Assembly (NCBI GenBank): GCA_003252075.1
Contig: QKDO01000096.1
Location: 1 to 64,000 of the forward strand
Length of the DNA stretch: 64,000 bases
Origin: Nitrospirota bacterium
Lineage (GTDB): Bacteria; Nitrospirota; Thermodesulfovibrionia; Thermodesulfovibrionales; UBA6898
Direction: 5' to 3'
A program made the translations under genes and the position numbers. Of this stretch, positions 11,787 through 21,682 are shown piece after piece; position 1 is the first letter of the stretch; the number at the start of each line of letters is the position of its first letter. Below the pieces are notes generated by a model. The model was given only the letters and a program-made list of their open reading frames with translations. It made no database searches and was not told the DNA's origin.

Positions 11787-12925
11787 TCACGATTCAGGAA
11801 AGCTTCAGCAGGACCCTTCTCCGGTCAGGTATCATCTCCCTCTGGTCTGCGCTCCTCTTTCTTCCCTTCAAGGGCTTGCGGGCATCAGCGCTGCTATTCG
11901 CCCTGCTCTTCCTTTCGGTCTTTCTCCTTACCTTTGCAGGATCATGGGTATCCTCCCAGCTGGCAAAGACTGCCGCGGTCAGGGAACGCATGCGCCGTTC
12001 ATTGCCCGAAGACCGGCGCTACCTTCTTTTGTTCCTTCTTCCTGCCCTTGCCATACCTTTTGCCGCGCAGAATTACCTTATCGACGTGGCGGTGCTGGCC
12101 GGGATCTATATCATACTTGCTCTGGGACTGAACGTTGTTGTCGGCTATACGGGACTGCTGAACCTCGGCTTCGTCGCCTACTACGCCATCGGTGCATACA
12201 GCTTCGCTCTCCTGAATACCAAACTCAGCCTCGGATTCTGGTCTGCGATGCCCTTTGCCGTCATTATCACCACCTTGGCCGGCTTCCTTTTCGCTGTCCC
12301 GGCATTGAGGCTGAAGGGCGATTACCTCGCCCTGGTAACGCTCGGATTTGGCGAGATCGTGAGGATAACGCTGAACAACTGGGACAGCTTTACGAACGGT
12401 CCCAACGGTATCGGCGGCATCACGGCACCGACGCTGGCCGGCATGTCCATCGAAACGCTTTCAGCGTATTATTACCTTGTCCTCTTTTTTGTTCTTGTTT
12501 CCATCGTGGTCATAGGAAGGGTACAGCGGTCGAGCATTGGAAGGGCGTGGATCGCCCTCAGGGAGGACGAGATCGCAGCGTCGGCCATGGGAATCCCGAG
12601 TACGCTCTATAAACTCTATTCGGTTTCCTTCGGCGCGTTCTGGGCTGGCATCGCTGGCTGCCTCTTCGCCGCGAAGATGCGTTTCATCTCACCGGAAAGC
12701 TTTACATTCATGGAGTCTGTGCTCGTCCTCTGCATGGTCATTCTGGGAGGATTGGGGAGCATCGGCGGCGTGATTGTGGGGGCGGTCATCCTTGTCATCC
12801 TTCCGGAGATTCTCAGGGAAGTGCAGATGTACCGCATGCTCGCACTGGGGGCCGGGATCGTGCTCCTCATGATCTTCCGTCCGCAGGGACTTTTTGGGGG
12901 AAAGGTTGTCTCTTCTCGATATTAG
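11783..12925 (+). CDS. livM: Branched-chain amino acid ABC transporter permease LivM
   Basis: ALGLNVVVGYTGLLNLGFVAYYAIGAY ... MVILGGLGSIGGVIVGAVIL. Confidence 0.92.
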   Translation: MITIQESFSRTLLRSGIISLWSALLFLPFKGLRASALLFALLFLSVFLLTFAGSWVSSQLAKTAAVRERMRRSLPEDRRYLLLFLLPALAIPFAAQNYLIDVAVLAGIYIILALGLNVVVGYTGLLNLGFVAYYAIGAYSFALLNTKLSLGFWSAMPFAVIITTLAGFLFAVPALRLKGDYLALVTLGFGEIVRITLNNWDSFTNGPNGIGGITAPTLAGMSIETLSAYYYLVLFFVLVSIVVIGRVQRSSIGRAWIALREDEIAASAMGIPSTLYKLYSVSFGAFWAGIAGCLFAAKMRFISPESFTFMESVLVLCMVILGGLGSIGGVIVGAVILVILPEILREVQMYRMLALGAGIVLLMIFRPQGLFGGKVVSSRY

Positions 12926-13670
12926 AGGGGTTTCCAAGCACTTCGGCGGCATCCGGGCGATCGAAGACATCAGCTTCTCGCTCAGGAGCGGGACCATCAT
13001 GAGCATCATCGGTCCGAATGGCGCCGGTAAAACGACTCTGTTCAACTGTCTTACCGGTTTCATCAAGCCGACCAGGGGAACGATTGTCTTCTCCGGCACC
13101 GACATATCGGGGTTTCCTGCAGACCGGGTAACACGTCTCGGCATATCGCGCACGTTTCAGAATATCCGGCTTTTCAGCAGCATGACGGTCATTGAAAACG
13201 TCATGGTGGCCCAGCATGCCGCCATCCGGTCAGGTCTCTTCAGCATCATCGCCCGAACCGGCCAGTTCAAAGAGAAGGAAAGATCCGTGCGTGAAACTGC
13301 CTATGAATATCTCGCGTTCATCGGCCTTGAGTCAGTTGCGGAAAATCCTGCGGGGAGTCTGCCATATGGAGCCCAGCGCAGGCTGGAGATCGCACGAACC
13401 CTGGCGACGGGGGCATCGCTCATTCTTCTGGATGAGCCGACTGCCGGCATGAACCCGCTTGAGACCGAGGCAATGATGCAGATGATCAAGAACATCCGGG
13501 AAATGGGCAAAACCGTCATCCTCATCGAGCATGACATGAAGTTCGTCATGGGCATATCAGACCGAATCATTGTGCTTGACCACGGCGTAAAGATCGCGGA
13601 GGGCGTACCCGCGGAAATAAGAAACGATCCTCTGGTGATCGAGGCATATCTCGGCAAGGAGACGCACTGA
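12894..13670 (+). CDS. livG: Branched-chain amino acid ABC transporter ATPase LivG
   Basis: Walker A GPNGAGKTTLFNCLTG; IARTLATGASLILLDEPTAGMNPLET. Confidence 0.92.
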   Translation: MGERLSLLDIRGVSKHFGGIRAIEDISFSLRSGTIMSIIGPNGAGKTTLFNCLTGFIKPTRGTIVFSGTDISGFPADRVTRLGISRTFQNIRLFSSMTVIENVMVAQHAAIRSGLFSIIARTGQFKEKERSVRETAYEYLAFIGLESVAENPAGSLPYGAQRRLEIARTLATGASLILLDEPTAGMNPLETEAMMQMIKNIREMGKTVILIEHDMKFVMGISDRIIVLDHGVKIAEGVPAEIRNDPLVIEAYLGKETH

Positions 13671-13674
13671 TCCG

Positions 13675-14373
13675 ATGCTCAGAATCGAGGCGATCCATAC
13701 GTCATACGGACCGATCAGTGCGATCAAAGGCATTGATATGGAGGTCAGGAAAGGTGAGATCGTCTCTCTGATCGGGAGCAACGGAGCAGGAAAGTCGACC
13801 TGCCTTATGACGATATCCGGCATCCTGAAACCATCCAAGGGAAGCATCTTTCTCGGCAAGAGAAATATTGCAGGGCTCTCACCCCACAGCATCGTGTCGC
13901 AGGGTATCTGTCAGGTCCCTGAAGGCAGGAGAATATTCCCGCGACTTACGGTCCTGGAGAACCTCGAGATGGGTGCTTTTCTTCAGCGCAGTGATTTCAC
14001 GTCCACTCTTCACCGGGTATTCAAGCTGTTCCCGATTCTCGAAGAACGGAAGAAGCAGTACGGGGGGACGCTGAGCGGCGGCGAACAGCAGATGCTCGCG
14101 ATAGGCAGGGCACTCATGGCAAATCCCGACATTCTCCTGCTGGATGAGCCATCTCTCGGACTCGCGCCGATCATGGTGAGCAAGATCTTCAGGACCATTC
14201 AGGAGATCAACAGCGAGGGTGTTACGGTCCTCCTTGTGGAGCAGAATGCCCGGGCAGCGCTCAAACTTTCCCACAGAGGATATGTTCTCGAAAACGGCAT
14301 GATCACCCTTTCGGGAAGCGGCAATGACCTCCTTGACAACGAAAAGGTCCGGCAGGCGTATCTCGGAGAGTAG
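13675..14373 (+). CDS. livF: Branched-chain amino acid ABC transporter ATPase LivF
   Basis: GSNGAGKSTCLMTISG; LSGGEQQMLAIGRALMANPDILLLDEPSLGLAPIMV. Confidence 0.92.
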   Translation: MLRIEAIHTSYGPISAIKGIDMEVRKGEIVSLIGSNGAGKSTCLMTISGILKPSKGSIFLGKRNIAGLSPHSIVSQGICQVPEGRRIFPRLTVLENLEMGAFLQRSDFTSTLHRVFKLFPILEERKKQYGGTLSGGEQQMLAIGRALMANPDILLLDEPSLGLAPIMVSKIFRTIQEINSEGVTVLLVEQNARAALKLSHRGYVLENGMITLSGSGNDLLDNEKVRQAYLGE

Positions 14374-14506
14374 TGGACAGGTATAGGCACAGACAGAGAT
14401 ATCAGGCAAAGAAGAAAAACAGCTATGGGTTCAGGATAATTGCCCTTGCCAGCTTGTTTGTCTTCGTTTTTTCCTCTGCCGTTACCTGCTTCTGGTATAA
14501 TGTTGC

Positions 14507-14779
14507 ATGATTTCACGGGCGCATCTTTTCATTGACGGCAGAGTCCAGGGTGTTTTTTATCGGGCTTTCACCAGCGATCAGGCATCAAGACTCGGACTGA
14601 ACGGCTGGGTAAGGAACATGCCGGACGGCCGTGTTGAAGCGGTCTTCGAAGGTCGGACAGAACTGATCGAAGAGGCCATCATTGCCTGCAGAAGGGGCCC
14701 CTCGGGAGCCCATGTCACGACCGTGGACGTCACCTGGGAACCTGCTGCGGGAGAAAACGAATTTGCTGTCCGGTATTGA
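14507..14779 (+). CDS. acyP: Acylphosphatase
   Basis: GRVQGVFYRAFTSDQASRLGLNGWVRNMPDGRVEAVFEG. Confidence 0.95.
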   Translation: MISRAHLFIDGRVQGVFYRAFTSDQASRLGLNGWVRNMPDGRVEAVFEGRTELIEEAIIACRRGPSGAHVTTVDVTWEPAAGENEFAVRY

Positions 14780-15480
14780 CCGGTGCACGCGGAATGATCA
14801 TGGGGAAATCAAAGAAAAAGCTCGGCGAAATGCTCCTTGAAGCCGGTCTCATTGATGAGATGCAGCTGAATTCCGCCCTTGCCTATCAGAAAGAATGGGG
14901 CGGAAGGGTTGGGACCATTTTGATCCGCAAGGGGTATGTGAGGGAAAGCGCCATGATCGCTATTATAGAGAAACAGTTAGGGATCAGCTGCCTGCCCCTC
15001 GAAAGCTTTGTGAAGCCATCACATGAGGTCATCCGCATGGTTACGGAGGACGTTGCCCGGAAGTTTTGCATCTTTCCTGTCAGCTTCGATGGCAGGACAC
15101 TGGTCGTGGCAACCGCTGATCCTACAGACCTGAAAATGCTCGATGACCTGGGGTTTCTGCTGAGCGTGAGGGTAAAGCCCGTGCTTGCCCTTGAATCAGA
15201 TATACTCACGGCAGTCGATCATTTCTATGACCCCCGGAGCAGTTCGGACAGGCTGCAAAGAACAACAGAGGAGAGGCAGGAGAACATGCTGCCTTCCGGG
15301 ATGGCGTTTGAGATTATCCACAGTCACGATCAGCCTTCGATGCTGGACCGTATTGCTCAAGAGGCCTCGGATAGATCTGTTGACAGTTCTGTACTCGGAG
15401 GCCTTATAGACCTGCTTGTCGCAAAGGGCGTCATCACCCGCGAAGAGCTTGCAGACAAGGTTCGGGCAAGAAAACAGTAG
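14776..15480 (+). CDS. Stand-alone GspE/MshE N-terminal domain protein
   Basis: KKLGEMLLEAGLIDEMQLNSALAYQKEWGGRVGTILIRKGYVRESAMIAIIEKQLG; no Walker A/B ATPase domain. Confidence 0.75.
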   Translation: MTGARGMIMGKSKKKLGEMLLEAGLIDEMQLNSALAYQKEWGGRVGTILIRKGYVRESAMIAIIEKQLGISCLPLESFVKPSHEVIRMVTEDVARKFCIFPVSFDGRTLVVATADPTDLKMLDDLGFLLSVRVKPVLALESDILTAVDHFYDPRSSSDRLQRTTEERQENMLPSGMAFEIIHSHDQPSMLDRIAQEASDRSVDSSVLGGLIDLLVAKGVITREELADKVRARKQ

Positions 15481-15536
15481 CGTGGCATACTTCTTTGCAC
15501 CGATAGCGATCCTTTGCTCTTCCGTTATCTTCTGCC

Positions 15537-16505
15537 ATGCAATTGCTTAACAAAATCGAAGAAAAGGTCCTTTCCGGCGGAAAGATATCCGCAAAAGAAG
15601 CAGGCTACCTTTCTTCTCTTCAGGCGCCGTCTGTCATGGACCTCTTCTCTGCGGCGAACAGAATACGCCGCCATTTCCGGGGAAATGCAGTAGACCTCTG
15701 CGCAATCGTGAATGCAAAATCCGGGAAATGCCCTGAGGACTGCGCCTATTGTGCGCAATCATCGCAGAGTGCCGCGACAATAGCCTCCTATGCGCTCCTC
15801 GAAGAAAGCACGGTCATCGAGAAGGCAAGAGCAGCCAAACAAGGAGGAGCAAGACGCTTCTGCATAGTCACCAGCGGCAGGAGGGTCTCGGGACGAGAGC
15901 TTGAGAAGATAGCGCTCATGATCGCATCGGTGCGTTCCATCGGCCTCCTGCCCTGCGCAACGCTTGGACTGCTGAAAAATAGAGATCTGAAAATGCTGAA
16001 AAATTCCGGCCTGCAGCGCTACCATAACAACCTCGAAACCTCGGCGCGGTATTTCCCGAAGGTATGCACGACCCACACGTATCAGGAGAAGATCCAGACC
16101 ATACGTGACGCTCGTGCCGCGGGGCTCGAGATCTGCTCCGGCGGCATTTTCGGGCTCGGAGAGACCTGGAAAGACAGAATCGATATGGCCTTCGCCCTGA
16201 GGGATATGGGACCGGACTCGGTACCGATTAATTTCCTTTCGCCGATTGCAGGGACAAATCTTGAGAAACAAAAGGTCCTCGAACCGCTCGATGCCCTGAA
16301 GATCATCAGCCTCTACCGCTTCATTCTGCCGGACAGGCAGATACGGGTCTGCGGCGGCCGCCTCCAGACCCTCGGTGAGATGAACGCCTTCATATTCCTT
16401 GCCGGCGCAGACGGTCTGCTTGTGGGTAATTACCTGACGACCCTCGGAAGGGGGTATCGGGAAGATCTTGAACTTATCCATTATCTCGGCCTTACGCCCG
16501 CCTGA
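15537..16505 (+). CDS. bioB: Biotin synthase
   Basis: Radical SAM motif CPEDCAYCAQSS; RYHNNLETS; PINFLSPIAGT. Confidence 0.95.
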   Translation: MQLLNKIEEKVLSGGKISAKEAGYLSSLQAPSVMDLFSAANRIRRHFRGNAVDLCAIVNAKSGKCPEDCAYCAQSSQSAATIASYALLEESTVIEKARAAKQGGARRFCIVTSGRRVSGRELEKIALMIASVRSIGLLPCATLGLLKNRDLKMLKNSGLQRYHNNLETSARYFPKVCTTHTYQEKIQTIRDARAAGLEICSGGIFGLGETWKDRIDMAFALRDMGPDSVPINFLSPIAGTNLEKQKVLEPLDALKIISLYRFILPDRQIRVCGGRLQTLGEMNAFIFLAGADGLLVGNYLTTLGRGYREDLELIHYLGLTPA

Positions 16506-16565
16506 TCGCCGGACTTCACCGGAGACGCATTTTTTCATACCCATCGTTATTGTATAATTCCATCC

Positions 16566-17459
16566 ATGTGGAACATCAGGATGAGGGCGTCACGAAAGAA
16601 CGCTTTTCCTATGAGGCAAGGAGCAAGGGGCAAAGGACAGGGGAAAAAAGCTGAAGGGCTGTTGACTCTTGCCTTGCGCCGTGTGTCTTCTTTCCGCGCT
16701 GACGAAGTCCATATTTCAGGCGCTGAGGGCATCTACCCGGAGAAGCTCGTCAGGGCAGTGGTACAGGAATATGTTGACCGTGCGCGGGACCATCCCAAAG
16801 GCAGGCCCGACAGGATAGCTGTCACGATCGAAAAGCTCCACGAAACGCCGAAAAGGATATCAGCACTCCCCGTCATCACCCTGAAATGCAGTTCTCCTGC
16901 GTATGCCCAGTCGCACATACGCAGGCTCCTTGCGACTGCCGGCATCTCATCACGGGCGCTGGATACGGCCTTCTCGATCGTACAGGGTGGAACAACCATG
17001 CGTGGAGCAGCGCTTGTGCATGCGCAGTCAGGCAGGCGCCTGGAGCCTGACCGTTTGCGGGGTATCCGTGCCTCGCGCCTCGGCATCACGCCCGCTGCAG
17101 AAAAGAAGCTGTCGCTGGTGCTGCAGCGCTGCGGTATCGATACGCAGACCGTAAGGGAGGCTCTCGTTCTGGCCTCAAAGGTCGCCAGGCATGAAGACAT
17201 CGTTGCCGAGCTCTGCATATCGGACGATCCTGGCTATACGACCGGCTACGTTGCCTCAAGCAGCACGGGCTACGTCCGGGTTCCGCATATAAAGAAAAGA
17301 AAGAGTACCGCCGGTGGCCGCGTCTTCTTTCTTAACAGTGCTGTTAATGTCCTGTCCGTCATACGGTATCTCGAAAAAACACCGGTTCTTGTCTCCTCGG
17401 TTCATCCCTGTTCAGGGAAGGCATCTGTCAATGAGATCCTCGATCGTTATCATCAGTAA
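16566..17459 (+). CDS. bioW: 6-carboxyhexanoate-CoA ligase (pimeloyl-CoA synthetase) with an extended N-terminal loop
   Basis: IRMRAS ... HISGAEGIY ... LASKVARHEDIVAELCISDDPGYTTGYVAS ... GGRVFFL. Confidence 0.9.
   Translation: MWNIRMRASRKNAFPMRQGARGKGQGKKAEGLLTLALRRVSSFRADEVHISGAEGIYPEKLVRAVVQEYVDRARDHPKGRPDRIAVTIEKLHETPKRISALPVITLKCSSPAYAQSHIRRLLATAGISSRALDTAFSIVQGGTTMRGAALVHAQSGRRLEPDRLRGIRASRLGITPAAEKKLSLVLQRCGIDTQTVREALVLASKVARHEDIVAELCISDDPGYTTGYVASSSTGYVRVPHIKKRKSTAGGRVFFLNSAVNVLSVIRYLEKTPVLVSSVHPCSGKASVNEILDRYHQ
16613..16647 (+). repeat. Degenerate G-rich heptad tandem repeat inside bioW
   Basis: GAGGCAA GGAGCAA GGGGCAA AGGACAG GGGAAAA. Confidence 0.6.
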
Positions 17460-18303
17460 TCCGGCGTCGAGGACCTTTTCCCCTGCAAAGATCGGGCAGG
17501 CAGAACAGCTTCTTCATCAGCACGGCTTCCTGACCGAGATCCAGTTCACAGATCACCGGGACCATGCGCGCGTTCTCGCCCGCGAAGCTGTTCGGAAGAA
17601 GCCTTACTGTATCATTGCTGCAGGGGGTGACGGGACCATCAATGAAGTGGTCAATGGCATGGCTACGTCCGATGTCCCGCTCGGTATACTTCCTCTGGGG
17701 ACAACCAATGTCTTTGCCCGCGAGATCTTGCTGCCTCTCGACATAGAAGGCGCCGTCTGCAGGGTGATCAGCGGCACTCCCCGGGAGATTTCCCTCGGCA
17801 GAATCATAACGCCTTCGCTGAACCGGTACTTCTGCCTTATGGCCGGCATCGGCTTCGACGCGAAAACGGTCCATGATGTCAGCGGGACGCTGAAAAAACT
17901 CTCCGGGGAAGGCGCCTACATCTGGAGCGGCATCAAAAACATGTTGTTCTACTCGCCTGAAGAACTCTCCTTTTCGGTTGATGGCAAAACGATTAGCGGT
18001 TACACAGCCATTGTCGGCAAGGCCCGGAGATACGGCGGTGATTATTTGGCGACGCCGGACGCGGATATCGGTGATCCCGCTCTCCGGCTCTGCCTCCTCA
18101 CGGACCGATCTCGGTATGCCCTGCTGCGCTTCGCATATGGTATTCTCAGGGGCACCCATCTGCGTGATCCGAATGTCGCATACATCCGGGCAACTGACAT
18201 CACGGTTGCGGGACATGCATACATCCAACTGGATGGTGACTATTTCGGAGTGACCCCTTGCCGCATTATGACAGCACCAAACGTCCTCCGCATCATACAG
18301 TAA
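17431..18303 (+). CDS. YegS/DAGK-family lipid kinase
   Basis: IISNPASR ... IIAAGGDGTINEVVNGMATSDVPLGILPLGTTNVFAREI; ATG at 17431 overlaps the bioW end. Confidence 0.9.
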   Translation: MRSSIVIISNPASRTFSPAKIGQAEQLLHQHGFLTEIQFTDHRDHARVLAREAVRKKPYCIIAAGGDGTINEVVNGMATSDVPLGILPLGTTNVFAREILLPLDIEGAVCRVISGTPREISLGRIITPSLNRYFCLMAGIGFDAKTVHDVSGTLKKLSGEGAYIWSGIKNMLFYSPEELSFSVDGKTISGYTAIVGKARRYGGDYLATPDADIGDPALRLCLLTDRSRYALLRFAYGILRGTHLRDPNVAYIRATDITVAGHAYIQLDGDYFGVTPCRIMTAPNVLRIIQ

Positions 18304-18416
18304 ACGCTCGGTCGGCCAGGATCCTTTTTTTGCTCAGGGCAGGCGTTCTCTCTACGAACTTATACAGTTCCAATATGAAACATGAAATTAAGGTTACTTA
18401 AAATTAGAATTAGAGT

Positions 18417-18446
18417 TTGACAGGCATTGAATTATAAGGATATTCT
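18417..18446 (+). promoter_or_regulatory. Putative sigma70 promoter upstream of the heme beta-propeller gene
   Basis: TTGACA (18417-18422), 18-nt spacer, TATTCT (18441-18446). Confidence 0.4.
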
Positions 18447-18569
18447 TAATGACAAGCATTGAGAAGGAGGTGAGAGGAAAGCATTGTCTCTCATGATCTG
18501 AGAGAGCAAGACAGATTTTTTGCATTCGCTTGATATGTTAGAACGAACATTTAACGGGGAGAGAAAAAC

Positions 18570-19694
18570 ATGAGAAAAAGTTTTGCGGTAGTGACAGTAT
18601 TTTTTCTTGCAGTAGCAGGTTTTATCGTGCTGAACAGCGCACCGGGCACGGTATCCGCAGTCGATATGTCAGGTGACACGTGCTTCACAGGCCCCAGCCC
18701 TTCTATTGACGCAAAGGTCGTTCCCTCCAAGAACCTCACCTTTGATGCAACCGCGTACATCGCCGGTCATGGCGGACATATTGCCGTCATCGACATGAAG
18801 ACCATGAAGCCCCCAATGGATATGGAGAAGGGAAGAATAGTCCTAACCGAGGCCGGCTCGGAAATGGAAGGCGTTATTGCCGGCATGAGCTTTGAAGAAG
18901 TGAAGAAGCAGGGCGGAACCCATGGACAGGCCATCGTAAGCGAAAAAGGCAAGAAGGTGCTTGTCGCCGGCACATTGAGCGGAGATGTCTACAAGATCGA
19001 TCTCGTCTCCGGCAAGAAGTCCGGTCCATACAAGGTGGGAAAGAAGTTCTGCGGAACAATCGTAGGTCCTGACGGAAAGGTCTATTTCGAAGACATGGCT
19101 GACGGTCATGTTTATGTATGGGACTCCGAAAAGTTGAAGACCGTTGACAAGATGCCTGTCGGCAAGGCAGTCTGCGGCATCCAGTGGACCAAGGGCGCAA
19201 AGAAGGCCTATATCACGGACATGCCGACCGGCATCGTGTACGTGTACGACTGGAAGACCAAGAAGGAGATCAAGCAGATCTCCAGTCCGGAAATGACCTT
19301 CATCCACCAGGCAAGGATGACCCCTGATGGGAAGTATCTTTTCGTCAGCGCACCGAATGAGTTCGATCCCGGCCTGAAGCCCGGAACGCACAAGTCACAG
19401 ATTATCGTTATCAGCACGGACAAGGACGAGATCGTCAAGAGGATCGTACTCCCGGATAACGTCAGGCCGCATGACTTTGCATTCACGGCAGACGGCAAGT
19501 ATGCGTTCCTCGCCTCCAGAACCTATGGCGACGACAGCACCCTGGTTGTCATGGATCTGAAGAACGCTGAGCTCGTTGAAAGCGTGTCGGCATGCGCAGG
19601 CTGCCACAAGGCAGCCGGCATCGAGGTTAAGGTCGACAAGGGTTCCCCGCTGCTTTGCGGCATCGAAGTCGACTGGCACATGGCCAAGAAATAG
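18570..19694 (+). CDS. Secreted beta-propeller (YVTN/cytochrome d1-like) protein with one C-terminal CxxCH heme motif
   Basis: N-terminal signal peptide; repeated propeller blades (GKKVLVAGTLSGDVYKIDL, GKYLFVSAPNEFD, GKYAFLASRTYGDDSTLVVMDL); CAGCH. Confidence 0.75.
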   Translation: MRKSFAVVTVFFLAVAGFIVLNSAPGTVSAVDMSGDTCFTGPSPSIDAKVVPSKNLTFDATAYIAGHGGHIAVIDMKTMKPPMDMEKGRIVLTEAGSEMEGVIAGMSFEEVKKQGGTHGQAIVSEKGKKVLVAGTLSGDVYKIDLVSGKKSGPYKVGKKFCGTIVGPDGKVYFEDMADGHVYVWDSEKLKTVDKMPVGKAVCGIQWTKGAKKAYITDMPTGIVYVYDWKTKKEIKQISSPEMTFIHQARMTPDGKYLFVSAPNEFDPGLKPGTHKSQIIVISTDKDEIVKRIVLPDNVRPHDFAFTADGKYAFLASRTYGDDSTLVVMDLKNAELVESVSACAGCHKAAGIEVKVDKGSPLLCGIEVDWHMAKK

Positions 19695-19722
19695 CGACTC
19701 AGATCTAATTATCGGATCCTGC

Positions 19723-19753
19723 AGGGCCGGGGAATCATTCCCGGCCCTTTTTT
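19723..19753 (+). terminator. Rho-independent terminator
   Basis: AGGGCCGGG-GAATCATT-CCCGGCCCT followed by TTTTTC. Confidence 0.85.
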
Positions 19754-19839
19754 CTTCTGCACCGTAAATCAAATGACACCGCCGCAACGACCCGGTAATT
19801 GGACTTTTTCATCCTTCACTTCCTATAATAAGAACAAAG

Positions 19840-21045
19840 ATGAAGAAGATAAAAATATCCTGGCTCGCCCTCAAGAACCTCAAGAGAAAATTTATTCGAA
19901 CCTTCGTGCTGCTGCTGCTCGTTGCAGTGGTCACGGGTACGCTGCTGAGCGCCACGATCTTTATCAGCGGAATGCAGAACGCGCTCAGGATAGGCACCTA
20001 CCGGCTTGGGGCCGATGTGCTTGTGGTGCCCGAAAAGAACGAATCTCAGGCAAAAGCCGCGCTCCTGTCCGGTGAGCCGACGAGTTTTTATATGGACGGC
20101 GATGTCTACGACAAGGTAAAGGACGTCGAGGGGGTGAAAAGGGCATCCACGCAGCTTTTTATCAAGCCGACATCCTTCACCTGCTGCTACAACGTAGAGA
20201 CTTTCCTTGTGGCCTTCGACCCGTCTACCGACTTTACCGTCACCCCGTGGCTTCAGAAGAAGCTGAAAAAACCACTCGCTGACGATGAAGTCATTGCCGG
20301 CAGTGCCATGCCGCTCATGACGGATGACATTATTCCCTTCTTCGGCACGCCATTCAACGTCGCGGGTACCCTGGAGCCTACCGGTATGAAATTTTTCGAT
20401 CAGTCGATCTTCATGACCATGCAGGCGGCATTCGAAATGGCGGAGAAATCAAAAGGGAGATCGGTCCAGCCGCTCGAACTTGAGAAGGGAAAGATCTCCG
20501 CCGTCCTCGTCCAGGTGGAAGACGGTTTTACCCCTGAACGGGTAGCCATCAGAATAGAGCATCAAATAGAGGGGATCAAGGCGATCGCCTCCGATGAGGT
20601 GACCAGCACGGTCAGACGGCAGCTGGCAGGCCTGCTCAAGGGCATCCTGCTGATCAGTGCCATCCTCTGGATCCTTGCACTGCTTATGACCGGATTCTCC
20701 TTCTATATGATAGTTAACGAGCGCCAGCGGGAACTGGGCCTGCTCCGTGCAATGGGAGCGACAAAAACACATGTATTCCGGCTGATCATCACCGAGGCTG
20801 TCATTCTTTCGCTTGCCGGAGGAATTGCCGGTATTGTTGCCGGCGGTGGCCTGCTGTCAGTTTCGAAGGCGGTCATCACCCGGAACCTTAAGCTGCCGTA
20901 TTTGCTGCCGTCGCTGCCGGTGCTTACGGAACTCGCTGCAGGAGCGCTGATCTTCGCTGTGATCACCGGACTTCTTGCATCACTTCTGCCGGCGGTCTTC
21001 GCAAGCAGTATGGAACCGTACGATGCGATCAGAAAGGGGGAATAA
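19840..21045 (+). CDS. FtsX/MacB-like ABC transporter permease
   Basis: N-terminal TM, periplasmic domain, then ERQRELGLLRAMGATKTHVFRLIITEAVILSLAGGIAGIVAG. Confidence 0.9.
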   Translation: MKKIKISWLALKNLKRKFIRTFVLLLLVAVVTGTLLSATIFISGMQNALRIGTYRLGADVLVVPEKNESQAKAALLSGEPTSFYMDGDVYDKVKDVEGVKRASTQLFIKPTSFTCCYNVETFLVAFDPSTDFTVTPWLQKKLKKPLADDEVIAGSAMPLMTDDIIPFFGTPFNVAGTLEPTGMKFFDQSIFMTMQAAFEMAEKSKGRSVQPLELEKGKISAVLVQVEDGFTPERVAIRIEHQIEGIKAIASDEVTSTVRRQLAGLLKGILLISAILWILALLMTGFSFYMIVNERQRELGLLRAMGATKTHVFRLIITEAVILSLAGGIAGIVAGGGLLSVSKAVITRNLKLPYLLPSLPVLTELAAGALIFAVITGLLASLLPAVFASSMEPYDAIRKGE

Positions 21046-21046
21046 G

Positions 21047-21682
21047 ATGCCGTCGATGATACACCGTTCACTTGGTCTGTCCACGCTCATGCTAACCGCT
21101 ATTCTCTGCCTGCTTGCGGCATGCGGCAAGGAAGACCGCACGGAAAAGTCCAGGGGGGACGTAGCTACTAACCAGTACTCCGCAGACACCATTTTCGACG
21201 AGGTCTTCAAAAAGGTCCAGCAGAATCCGAATGATGCCGAGGCGATGTATCACCTGGCCGATCTGTATGACCGGAGTTCTCAATACCCCGAGGCCATTGA
21301 AACGTATCGGAAGGTGGTAAAGCTCAAACCGGACATGGGATATGCGTGGTTCAAGATGGCGACTGCCTATGATCGCATGAACCGCCCCGAGGAGGCGATC
21401 GAGACGTTCAAGACCGCTGCAAAGTACCTGCCGAACCATGCGGTGCTCTACAACAACATGGGCATCGCCTACGGCAAGCTCGGGAAATACAACGATGAGA
21501 TCTCTTCCCTGAAGAAAGCTCTCAGCATACGGCCGAATTATTCAGCCGCGCGCTACAACCTCGGCAGGACCTACCTCAAACAGAAGAACAAGGCCGCAGC
21601 CATGAAGGAGTATGAGGAACTCATGAAGTTCGATGAAGGAACTGCCGAAGCCCTGCGCAAAGAGATCGCCGCGGCGACGTGA
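21047..21682 (+). CDS. TPR lipoprotein
   Basis: Lipobox LLAAC; TPR units AEAMYHLADLYDRSSQYPEAIETYRKVVKLKPD etc. Confidence 0.85.
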   Translation: MPSMIHRSLGLSTLMLTAILCLLAACGKEDRTEKSRGDVATNQYSADTIFDEVFKKVQQNPNDAEAMYHLADLYDRSSQYPEAIETYRKVVKLKPDMGYAWFKMATAYDRMNRPEEAIETFKTAAKYLPNHAVLYNNMGIAYGKLGKYNDEISSLKKALSIRPNYSAARYNLGRTYLKQKNKAAAMKEYEELMKFDEGTAEALRKEIAAAT

